NCBI RefSeq assembly: GCF_014174475.1
Contig: NZ_JACJUD010000004.1
Span: 372,001 to 436,000, forward strand
Direction: 5' to 3'
Source of the DNA: Aquipseudomonas ullengensis
Lineage (GTDB): Bacteria > Pseudomonadota > Gammaproteobacteria > Pseudomonadales > Pseudomonadaceae
DNA: 64,000 nt
Shown here in pieces: positions 57,211-64,000 of the stretch. Both the position numbers and the translations under genes were made by a program. The first letter of the stretch is position 1. Every line of letters starts with the position of its first letter. The notes under the pieces are model-generated. The model was not told where the DNA came from. It saw only the letters and a program-made list of their open reading frames with translations, and did no database searches.

Positions 57211-58335
57211 TCAGGGCAGCTGGTGGTACTTGCCCTTGTCGTCCCACTGGTACATCACGTAGTCGGAGACTTTCAGGTCGCCCTTGGCGTCGAACGCCTT
57301 CTTGCCCATCACGGTATCGACCGGATGGCTTTTCAGCCAGGCACTGGCCTTGGCGCCATCGGTGCCGCCGGCGCCGGTGAAGGCAGCCGCCAGGGCTTGC
57401 ACCGAGGCGTAGGCGTACAGGGTGTAGCCTTCCGGCTCGAAGCCATTGGCGCGGAACTTGTCGATCACCGCTTTGCCGTCAGGCAACAGGCGCGGGTCGG
57501 CGCCGAAGGTCATCAGCACGTCCTTGGTGTACTGCGGGCCGCCAGCGGTGGTGACCATCTCGTCGGTCACCACGCAGTCGCCGGACACGAACGAAGCGGT
57601 CACGCCCTGCTCGCGCATCTGGCGAACCAGTGGACCGGCTTCCGGGTGGCAGCCGCCAAAATAAACGACGTCGGCATCGGCAGCACGGATCTTGGTAACC
57701 AGGGCGTTGAAGTCCTTCTCGCCGCGGGTCAGGCCTTCGTACAGCACCGGCTCCAGGCCCCGGGTAGACAGCTGCGCCTTGGTGGCATCGGCCAGGCCCT
57801 GACCGTAGGTGTCCTTGTCATGGATGATCGCGACTTTCTTGGCTTTCAGTTTGTCGACCAGGTAATCGCCGGCCACCACGCCTTGCTGATCATCGCGGCC
57901 GCACATGCGGAACATGGAGCTCAGGCCGCGCTCGGTCACTTGCGGGTTGGTCGAAGCCGGGGTGATGGCGATGATGCCCGCCTCGTCATACACCTCGGAC
58001 GCCGGAATGGTCGACGAGGAGCAGAAGTGCCCGATCACGCCGACGGCCTTGTCCGAATCCACCAGGCGGTTGGCCACGGCCACGGCCTGCTTCGGTTCGC
58101 AGGCGTCGTCCGCCTTGACCAGTTTGATCTTCTCGCCGTTCACACCGCCTGCGGCGTTGATGTCTTCGGCGGCCTGAGTTGCACCACGCCAGTATTGCTC
58201 GCCGAACGAAGCGTTGGCACCGGTATGCGGGCCGGCAACGCCGATCACGACGTCCGCTTGTGCGAGGGAAGAAGCGCCCACGGCGGCGGTGACCGCCAGA
58301 GCCAGAAAGCCTTTTCTGAAAATCTTCTGCGACAT
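57211..58335 (-). CDS. livK: Branched-chain amino acid ABC transporter, substrate-binding protein LivK/BraC
   Basis: 374 residues with signal peptide MSQKIFRKGFLALAVTAAVGASSLAQA, then the Leu/Ile/Val-binding fold (VVIGVAGPHTGANASFGEQ; GVIGHFCSSSTIPASEVYDEAG with the conserved serine/threonine ligands; AIIHDKDTYGQGLAD). First gene of the transporter operon, equivalent to braC of P. aeruginosa. Confidence 0.94.
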   Translation of the reverse strand: MSQKIFRKGFLALAVTAAVGASSLAQADVVIGVAGPHTGANASFGEQYWRGATQAAEDINAAGGVNGEKIKLVKADDACEPKQAVAVANRLVDSDKAVGVIGHFCSSSTIPASEVYDEAGIIAITPASTNPQVTERGLSSMFRMCGRDDQQGVVAGDYLVDKLKAKKVAIIHDKDTYGQGLADATKAQLSTRGLEPVLYEGLTRGEKDFNALVTKIRAADADVVYFGGCHPEAGPLVRQMREQGVTASFVSGDCVVTDEMVTTAGGPQYTKDVLMTFGADPRLLPDGKAVIDKFRANGFEPEGYTLYAYASVQALAAAFTGAGGTDGAKASAWLKSHPVDTVMGKKAFDAKGDLKVSDYVMYQWDDKGKYHQLP

Positions 58336-58377
58336 GGAGTTGTGCTCCTGAGGGTTTTGGGGTTGGCAACCTGCGAC

Positions 58378-58393
58378 AGCAAGGCTTATGCCA
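58378..58393 (-). promoter_or_regulatory. Sigma-54 type promoter of the liv/bra operon
   Basis: On the minus strand TGGCAT, 5 nt, TTGCT (58393-58378): GG and GC are 10 nt apart, close to the consensus TGGCAC-N5-TTGCA/T. Transcription would begin about 32 nt before the livK start. The preceding AT-rich stretch (about 58430-58500) could hold enhancer or bending sites, but I see no clear NtrC site. Confidence 0.6.
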
Positions 58394-58704
58394 GCCTAAC
58401 CCAGGAAATGAAAAGCACCTGAATTCAGAGCTTATTGATAAAAATTCGTCGCATTTTGGAAGAAATAAAAATGCCTCACTGAAAAACCAAGGCATTTACG
58501 CCAAAACCAAGAAGGCTTTTTCAGCCGCGTCTTTTACTTTCGGTAACGGTGATTTTTCCTTTATTTATCGCCCTGCTTCGGTGCGGTAAAAACACCCACT
58601 TGCACCAGCAATTAGCGCAACCGTTCGAGCCCGCCAAACCGCCAGCCCGCGACGGCCTTGCCCTGCCCCATACGCTAAAAAATCGTGCCGCGCAGAAACG
58701 AAAA

Positions 58705-58761
58705 CGGCGGTGGCTGGTGCAAGGTCGTGCTCTATCAGCACGCCTCGCCCAGCCACCGCCG
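58705..58761 (-). terminator. Large nested hairpin terminator of azoR
   Basis: Outer arms CGGCGGTGGCTGG (58705-58717) and CCAGCCACCGCCG (58749-58761) are perfect over 13 bp, with an inner pair CGTGCT (58726-58731) and AGCACG (58737-58742). On the minus strand the stem is followed by TTTTCGTTTC. Rest of the 447-base gap up to livK contains no gene. Confidence 0.7.
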
Positions 58762-58782
58762 GGGTATTGCTCAGCCTGTTAC

Positions 58783-59391
58783 TCAGGCTGCGGCGAACAA
58801 CTCGCCGATCTGCGCCTGGGCGCTTTTCAGGGCATTGGCGCGCGGCTCATCACCGTAGGCCAGGCCTTCGGCGCGGACGATCTCGATATCGGTGATACCG
58901 AGGAAGTTGAGCACCTGCACCAGGTACTGCTCATGGGCCTGGCCGCTGGGTTGACCGGCATGGATGCCGCCTGCGGTAGAGGCAATCACCACTTTCTTGC
59001 CACCGGCCAGGCCTTTCGGGCCGTTCTCGTCGTAGGCAAAGGTTTTGCCGGCGACGGCGACGCGGTCGATCCACGCCTTCAGCTGGGTCGGCACGCTGAA
59101 GTTGTACATCGGCGCACCGATGACGATGGCGTCGGCCGCGAGGAACTCGTTGAGGGTCGCTTCGGCCAGTTCGACTTCGTGCTTCTGCGCCGCATCGCGC
59201 AGGTCAGCTGGAGTGCCGCCCGCTACCAGGCTAGCGGCGGACAGGTGGCCCAGTGCGTCGCTGGCCAGGTCGCGGTAGCTGACCTGGGCAGTCGGCTCGG
59301 CGGCCTGCCAGGCCTGGACCAGGCTGCGGGTCAGTTGGCGGGAAGCGGAAGCATCACCGAGGATGCTCGAATCGAGATGCAGCAGTTTCAT
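58783..59391 (-). CDS. azoR: FMN-dependent NADH-azoreductase
   Basis: 202-residue flavodoxin-fold enzyme that reduces azo dyes and quinones with [25 protein letters not shown] is the FMN-phosphate loop; [19 protein letters not shown] and [10 protein letters not shown] line the flavin. Direct repeats at 59440-59508 precede it. No divergent LysR gene is present, unlike many azoR loci. Confidence 0.92.
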   Translation of the reverse strand: MKLLHLDSSILGDASASRQLTRSLVQAWQAAEPTAQVSYRDLASDALGHLSAASLVAGGTPADLRDAAQKHEVELAEATLNEFLAADAIVIGAPMYNFSVPTQLKAWIDRVAVAGKTFAYDENGPKGLAGGKKVVIASTAGGIHAGQPSGQAHEQYLVQVLNFLGITDIEIVRAEGLAYGDEPRANALKSAQAQIGELFAAA

Positions 59392-59439
59392 GGGAATTCC
59401 TCAATGAGCGATCAACGGGTCGTGACCGGATGCAGTGAA

Positions 59440-59508
59440 TCCTACCCATGAAGCCAAAGCTCGGTTAGTCAGCGAAAGTATGATTCAGCGTCCTACCTAT
59501 GGAGCCAA
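59440..59508. promoter_or_regulatory. Pair of 18-bp direct repeats upstream of azoR
   Basis: TCCTACCCATGAAGCCAA (59440-59457) and TCCTACCTATGGAGCCAA (59491-59508) differ at 2 of 18 positions and start 51 bp apart, nearly five helical turns. They fill the gap between the hydrolase stop and the azoR start, where a regulator of azoR would bind. Confidence 0.6.
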
Positions 59509-60531
59509 TCAACGCCCAGATGCCTGCACCGGACCGAGGGTCTTGCGGAAGAAAGCCACCGCATCGGCACTCAATTGATGATGGATGGCCACCCGGTCGA
59601 CGCCCTCGGCATCCTCACAGAGGTAGGGCAGCAGCCGGGCCATCTGCGCCGAACACGGCGCCATGAACACGAAGTGACCGGCACCCGGCACCACCCGGTA
59701 ATACGGCGCACGCGGCAGGCTGCGGTTGAGCGCGTCGGCGTTGTGCTCCAGCGCCAGCACCTGGTCATCGTCGCCGGAATAGAGCAGCACCGGCACCCGC
59801 ACCTCGGCCAGCGCCTGCTTGTCGAACATCAGCCCCAGCGGTGCCAACAGCAGCAGCGCCGCCACGCGCGGGTCGGCGCTGGCTTCGAGGTCGTCACGGT
59901 CGGCAATCAGCCGGCCCTGGGTGGCACAGGCGTCGGCATCCTCCGGCACTTGCTGGCAGTACGCGCGCAGGTGCTCGGGCTCAGGCTGCGCGCCGGCCAG
60001 GATCAGGGCGCTTTCGCCGCCAGCCGAATAACCGATAACGCCAACCCGTGCGCTGTCGAGATGGCGTCCCAGCAGCGGGTCCTGGCTGGCCGCATCGATG
60101 GCCGCCGACAGCTGCAGCGGCCGCCCGTAGAGATTGCTCAGCGTGCCCAGGCGGCTCTGATCCTGGTAGTTGTCGCCCGGATGGATCACCGCCAGTACCA
60201 CGAACCCCTGCTGGGCCAACGCAGTAGCGAGGTCGTGATGGGCCAGCGGCGAGCCGCTATTGCCGTGGGAGAGGACGATCAGGGGGTAGTGGCCGGGCGC
60301 GACAGGCGCATCCAGCGAGGCGGCAACCTGGTACAGGTCCATCTCGATGTGCCCCGGCGGCGCGCTGGCCGGGTAAAAGGCGATGGCCTGCATCGGCTGC
60401 TGGTCGAGCGGATCGTGAAAACTCAGCTGATGCATGCCCACCGGTAGCGGCTGCACCAGCGCCTGGCTCGACAGGGAAACCAGGCAACAGCCGGACAACA
60501 CCAGCAACAGGGCACTACAACGCCTCAACAT
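59509..60531 (-). CDS. Lipoprotein alpha/beta hydrolase (dienelactone hydrolase/PAF-acetylhydrolase-like)
   Basis: 340 residues from the ATG at 60531; a GTG three codons earlier is also possible. The N-terminus MLRRCSALLLVLSGCC carries a lipobox (LSGC), so it should be membrane-anchored and face the periplasm. Motifs: LIVLSHGNSGSPL, nucleophile elbow VIGYSAGGESA, acid region LYSGDDDQVLALEHN and GAGHFVFMAP histidine. Matches the COG4188 group of predicted dienelactone hydrolases. Cysteine pairs in the second half suggest disulfides. Confidence 0.82.
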   Translation of the reverse strand: MLRRCSALLLVLSGCCLVSLSSQALVQPLPVGMHQLSFHDPLDQQPMQAIAFYPASAPPGHIEMDLYQVAASLDAPVAPGHYPLIVLSHGNSGSPLAHHDLATALAQQGFVVLAVIHPGDNYQDQSRLGTLSNLYGRPLQLSAAIDAASQDPLLGRHLDSARVGVIGYSAGGESALILAGAQPEPEHLRAYCQQVPEDADACATQGRLIADRDDLEASADPRVAALLLLAPLGLMFDKQALAEVRVPVLLYSGDDDQVLALEHNADALNRSLPRAPYYRVVPGAGHFVFMAPCSAQMARLLPYLCEDAEGVDRVAIHHQLSADAVAFFRKTLGPVQASGR

Positions 60532-60663
60532 GCTGCTCACCTACCCTTGCGCACTCAGGAGTCGGGCGTGCCTGCCATCACGGTTGCCGCGCTGCACGCC
60601 TTGAGCCGGCAGCGCCGAGGCGAATCCCCAGCGCCACTTTCATCTGCATGGATTACGCCAGGC

Positions 60664-61170
60664 TCACGCGGCGCCGAGGTAATCCATCTTGCCCAGGGCC
60701 ACGCCATTGTGGCGCAGGATCGCGTAGGTGGTAGTGACGTGGAAATACAGGTTGGGCAGCGCAAAGCTCAGCAGGAAGGTCTGCCCGGAGAAGTTCAGCT
60801 CACGGTTCGGCGTCTTGATGCTGATCGGCAGGCTCTCGCTGCCATTGACCTGGTCGGCGCTGATGCACTGGATGAACGCCTGGGTCTTGGCGACACGCTC
60901 CTGCAGGTCGGCGAAGCTGCTTTCGGTGTCGGCGAAACTGGGGGTATCCACCTGGGCCAGGCGCGCGGCCGCGCCCTTCACCGCGTCAGTGGCGATCTGT
61001 ACCTGGCGCGACAGGGGGAACATGTCCGGCGCCAGGCGTGCATTGATCAGCACTGCCGGATCGATACCCTGGCTTTCGGCATGGGCCGCCGCCTTGCCGA
61101 GAATGGCCGACAGGTTAGTCAACACACGACTGAAGACTGGAATGGAAGCCTCGTACATGGACAAGGACAT
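60664..61170 (-). CDS. DUF1993 family protein
   Basis: 168 residues from the ATG at 61170 (MSLSMYEASIPVFSRVLTNLSAILGKAAAHAE; GGAG 9 nt upstream). Helical, DinB-like four-helix protein family found in many Proteobacteria and fungi; function unknown. The conserved PNLYFHVTTTYAILRHNGVALGKMDYLG end is present. Divergent LysR at 61343 is the probable regulator. Confidence 0.88.
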   Translation of the reverse strand: MSLSMYEASIPVFSRVLTNLSAILGKAAAHAESQGIDPAVLINARLAPDMFPLSRQVQIATDAVKGAAARLAQVDTPSFADTESSFADLQERVAKTQAFIQCISADQVNGSESLPISIKTPNRELNFSGQTFLLSFALPNLYFHVTTTYAILRHNGVALGKMDYLGAA

Positions 61171-61342
61171 GGTCTGACTCCGATTGGTTGAAGTGGGCGC
61201 CCGCGGAGCGCTCCGGGGGCGGACGCTCACAATACACCCGGTTTCACGCCCGTGGCGCGTCGAGAATAAGCCTCACACGGCAGTGCAATGACATCCATCA
61301 CCGGAAAAATGCCATAGTTCGTCTCACAAACAGGACGACTCT

Positions 61343-62251
61343 ATGCACGATCTCAATGACCTTTTCTACTTCGCCAAAGTGGTCGAGCAAGGCGGCTTCG
61401 CGGCTGCCGGGCGTTTGCTGGGTATCCCCAAGTCGCGCCTGTCGCGACGCGTCGCCGAACTGGAAGAACGCCTCGGCGTACGCCTGCTGCAGCGCACCAC
61501 GCGCAAGCTGGCGCTGACCGATGTCGGCGAACGCTACCTGCGCCACTGCCAGGCCATGCTGCTGGAAGCGGAACAGGCCGAGGAAGCCGTCGCCACGCTG
61601 ATCAGCCAACCGCGCGGGCGCCTGCGAGTGTCCTGCCCCACAGAGCTGGCCCGCACTCGCCTGCGCCAATGCATCGCCAGCTTCATCGCCCGTTATCCGG
61701 AGGTGCAACTGGAAGTCGTCCTGAGCAACCGGCGCATAGACCTGCTCGACGAAGGCATCGACGTCGCCCTGCGCGTACGCGAACACGGTGACGAAGACCC
61801 ATCGCTGATCTGCCGGCAACTGGTGCCCGCCCGCGCCTATCTAGTGGCGGCACCCAGCCTGTTGCTGGGCATACAGATCAATACTCCGGACGACTTGAGC
61901 AAACTGCCGGTGCTCGGCGCCCTGGCCAATGACCGGCGCGTGCACTATCTGCTGCGCGATGCCAAGGGCGACAAGCGCGATATCGCCCTGGAGGCACGCC
62001 TGGGTATCGAGGATTTCGAGGTGCGCAAGGTCGCCGCCCTGCAAGGTCTGGGCATGACCATGCTGCCGCAGAGCAACTGCCAGGAAGAACTGGACGACGG
62101 CCGTCTGGTGCGCCTGCTGCCGGACTGGGAGTTGCCCGGCGGCCATCTGCAAGCCGCCTACACCCACAGACGCGGCATGCTACCTGCCGTGCGGGCGTGG
62201 ATCGAACACCTCAGCGAAGCCATGAAGGACAGCGACCTGCGCCCGGTGTGA
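61343..62251 (+). CDS. LysR-family transcriptional regulator
   Basis: 302 residues: winged helix (LNDLFYFAKVVEQGGFAAAGRLLGIPKSRLSRRVAELE) and effector-binding domain, of the group with KSRLSRR in the recognition helix that often controls small oxidoreductase or DUF genes beside it. Divergent from the DUF1993 gene with a 172-base gap in between; likely regulates that gene. Confidence 0.88.
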   Translation: MHDLNDLFYFAKVVEQGGFAAAGRLLGIPKSRLSRRVAELEERLGVRLLQRTTRKLALTDVGERYLRHCQAMLLEAEQAEEAVATLISQPRGRLRVSCPTELARTRLRQCIASFIARYPEVQLEVVLSNRRIDLLDEGIDVALRVREHGDEDPSLICRQLVPARAYLVAAPSLLLGIQINTPDDLSKLPVLGALANDRRVHYLLRDAKGDKRDIALEARLGIEDFEVRKVAALQGLGMTMLPQSNCQEELDDGRLVRLLPDWELPGGHLQAAYTHRRGMLPAVRAWIEHLSEAMKDSDLRPV

Positions 62252-62341
62252 AAGCAGCGCAATAGTTAGCAAGCTTTCTTTACTAGCGATCTCAAGCGAT
62301 CATGGCCCGCAGCATTTCTCCGTTTCCGGCCAGGTTCACCC

Positions 62342-63538
62342 ATGAGTACGCCCGAGCAGTCTGCAACCGCCACGACCTTGCAGATCGTCTCCATCGTCCT
62401 GTTCACCTTTATCGGCTTCCTCTGCGTCGGCCTGCCGCTCGCGGTGCTGCCCGGCTATGTGCATCTCGACCTGGGCTACAGCTCGGTGCTGGCCGGCTTG
62501 GTGATCAGCATGCAGTACCTGGCCACGTTGGTTTCCCGGCCGATCACCGGCAGCCTGTGCGACAGCCTCGGCCCCAAGCGCGCAGTGGTCTATGGCCTGG
62601 TCGGCTGCACCGTCAGCGGCCTGCTGACCCTGCTCTCACCCCTGCTGCAGCACCTGCCCCTGGTCAGCCTCGGCCTGTTGCTGGCCGGGCGCCTGGTGCT
62701 CGGCGTCGCCCAGGGTTTGATCGGCACCGGTTCAATCAGTTGGGCGATCGGCCGGGTCGGCGCTGACGACACCGCCCAGGTGATTTCCTGGAACGGCATT
62801 GCCGCCTATGGCGCCATTGCCGTCGGTGCGCCGCTGGGTGTGGTGATGGTCAAGTACCTGGGACTGTGGAGCCTGGGCGGCCTGATCACCCTGCTCAGCG
62901 TCGTGGCGCTGCTGCTGGCCCAGCGCAAGCCGGCCGTACCAATCTTCCACGGCACCCGCCTGCCGTTTCGCCATGTGTTCCTGCGCGTGCTACCCAATGG
63001 CCTGGCGCTGGCCCTCGGCACCATCGGCTACGGCACCCTGGCGACCTTCGTCGCGCTGTATTACGCCAGCCGCGGCTGGGACGGCGCGGCCTATGCGCTG
63101 ACCGCCTTCGGCTGTGCCTTTATTGGTGCGCGACTGATCTTTGCCGGCGCGATCAAGAGCCGCGGCGGCTACCGCGTAGCCATCGCCTGCCTGGCCATCG
63201 AGAGCATCGGCCTGCTGCTGTTGTGGCTCGCGCCGAGCCCCTGGCTGATTCTCTGCGGCGCGGCGCTGACCGGCTTCGGCCTGTCGCTGGTGTACCCGGC
63301 CCTGGGCGTCGAGGTGATCTCGCGCATTCCTGCCGCCAGCCGCAGCTCGGGCCTGGGCGCCTACGCGATCTTTTTCGACCTGGCGCTGGGCATTGCCGGC
63401 CCGCTGATGGGTATGGTCGCCACCGGCTTCGGCTTCGCCAGCATCTTCCTGGTGGCCGCCCTGCTAGCCTTGCTCGGCGTGCTGATCAGCTGTTACCTGC
63501 TGCGCGGCGCCAGCCATCACACGGACGAGACGAGATGA
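62342..63538 (+). CDS. YhhS/YfcJ-family MFS transporter (UPF0226)
   Basis: 398 residues, 12 predicted spans. [19 protein letters not shown] and the motif [21 protein letters not shown] match the YhhS/YfcJ family, whose E. coli members have been linked to small-molecule and arabinose efflux. The stop overlaps the next start (ATGA), so the two genes are coupled. Confidence 0.85.
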   Translation: MSTPEQSATATTLQIVSIVLFTFIGFLCVGLPLAVLPGYVHLDLGYSSVLAGLVISMQYLATLVSRPITGSLCDSLGPKRAVVYGLVGCTVSGLLTLLSPLLQHLPLVSLGLLLAGRLVLGVAQGLIGTGSISWAIGRVGADDTAQVISWNGIAAYGAIAVGAPLGVVMVKYLGLWSLGGLITLLSVVALLLAQRKPAVPIFHGTRLPFRHVFLRVLPNGLALALGTIGYGTLATFVALYYASRGWDGAAYALTAFGCAFIGARLIFAGAIKSRGGYRVAIACLAIESIGLLLLWLAPSPWLILCGAALTGFGLSLVYPALGVEVISRIPAASRSSGLGAYAIFFDLALGIAGPLMGMVATGFGFASIFLVAALLALLGVLISCYLLRGASHHTDETR

Positions 63539-63885
63539 CCACCGACGACATTGCTGCGTTCTGCCTGAGCCTGCCGGGCGCCCGCGAAGACCTCAAATGG
63601 GGCAGCAACCGGGTGTTCTCGATTGCCGGCAACAAGATGTTCGCCATCCTCGACTTCTTCGGCGATGGCCTGGCCTTCAAGGTCGGTCCGGAGCTGTTTC
63701 TCGGTTTCGTCGACCGCCCGGGCATCCGCCCGGCGCCGTATCTGGCACGGGCCTACTGGATCAGCATGGGGACGCCGCTGCCACTGGGCGACAATGAGCT
63801 GCGCGAGCTACTGACCCGCTCGCACCAGTTGGTGGTGCGCAAGCTGCCGAAGATTCGCCAGGCCGGCCTGCTGCTGGATCAGTGA
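63535..63885 (+). CDS. MmcQ/YjbR family DNA-binding-like protein
   Basis: 116 residues from the ATG at 63535: small CyaY-like-fold protein with [29 protein letters not shown] and a C-terminal [27 protein letters not shown] pattern. The family includes MmcQ; function is not established. Its last 7 bases overlap the convergent gene at the window end. Confidence 0.88.
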   Translation: MTTDDIAAFCLSLPGAREDLKWGSNRVFSIAGNKMFAILDFFGDGLAFKVGPELFLGFVDRPGIRPAPYLARAYWISMGTPLPLGDNELRELLTRSHQLVVRKLPKIRQAGLLLDQ

Positions 63886-64000
63886 GGCAGCCAGGCGCCG
63901 AAGTAACGCCCGCCCAGTAGCAGGTGATCGATCCAGAACGCCTGGTGCAGCAGCACGATGGCCCAGCACACCACCTGGAATGACAGCTTGCGCGTCTTGT
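63879..64000 (-). CDS. C-terminal end of an unidentified hydrophobic protein (cut by window edge)
   Basis: Only the last 39 codons are visible, reading to a TGA at 63881-63879. The sequence (LSFQVVCWAIVLLHQAFW, then [17 protein letters not shown]) looks like one membrane segment plus a short tail. I cannot name it. The 7-bp tail-to-tail overlap with YjbR and sensible codon use support a real gene. Confidence 0.5.
   Translation of the reverse strand, partial: KTRKLSFQVVCWAIVLLHQAFWIDHLLLGGRYFGAWLPH

Overview
The window reads as a high-GC gammaproteobacterial chromosome, almost certainly Pseudomonas in the broad sense. The evidence is the alginate operon head (algD, alg8), a block carrying two cbb3 oxidase operons followed by ccoGHIS, hemN, anr and apt in the order known from P. 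aeruginosa, and the braCDEFG-type branched-chain amino acid transporter. Both species-level assignment and strain are beyond what can be read here. No tRNA, rRNA, CRISPR array or intact mobile element was seen.

Layout. 1-1938: start of the alginate operon (minus strand) with an AlgU-type promoter. 2488-4152: an Aer-type aerotaxis receptor behind a FliA-type promoter. 4167-20313: the micro-aerobic respiration block, with ccoN2O2P2 (Anr box), ccoN1O1Q1P1, ccoGHIS, a TauE/SafE-like membrane protein, hemN (Anr box), anr and apt. 20517-25749: an orphan hybrid histidine kinase with three receiver domains, a PilT/PilU-family ATPase and a small parvulin. 25803-27023: a Bcr/CflA efflux pump. 27365-38206: an accessory operon of alpha/beta hydrolase, DUF1302, DUF1329, YCF48-like protein, RND (HAE3/MMPL-like) permease and SulP permease, with a divergent AraC regulator. 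38421-45008: MFS, DsbA-like, Rieske and YeiH-like genes joined by 4-nt start/stop overlaps, then BKACE, TauD/TfdA dioxygenase and quinone oxidoreductase. 45247-50851: a phosphonate island (LysR, phnDCE, Fe-alcohol dehydrogenase, phnX, but no phnW). 51000-52906: an integrase remnant and the ABC-F gene ybiT. 53295-58335: the bra/liv transporter. 58783-64000: azoR, a lipoprotein hydrolase, DUF1993, LysR, MFS, YjbR and a cut-off gene.

Most noteworthy: two separate promoters, one before the hydrolase/DUF1302/DUF1329/RND operon and one before the qor/TauD/BKACE operon 8 kb away, carry the same tandem operator (16-bp half-sites repeated at exactly 21 bp, with a TAC[A/T]GT -10 at matching distance). 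A further exact half-site lies before the AraC gene. I infer one AraC-controlled regulon that couples a poorly understood trans-envelope machine to a catabolic module, possibly for uptake and breakdown of a hydrophobic ester or beta-keto acid compound. A second candidate is the phosphonate island, whose gene content (Fe-ADH plus PhnX without an aminotransferase) suits 2-hydroxyethylphosphonate better than 2-aminoethylphosphonate.
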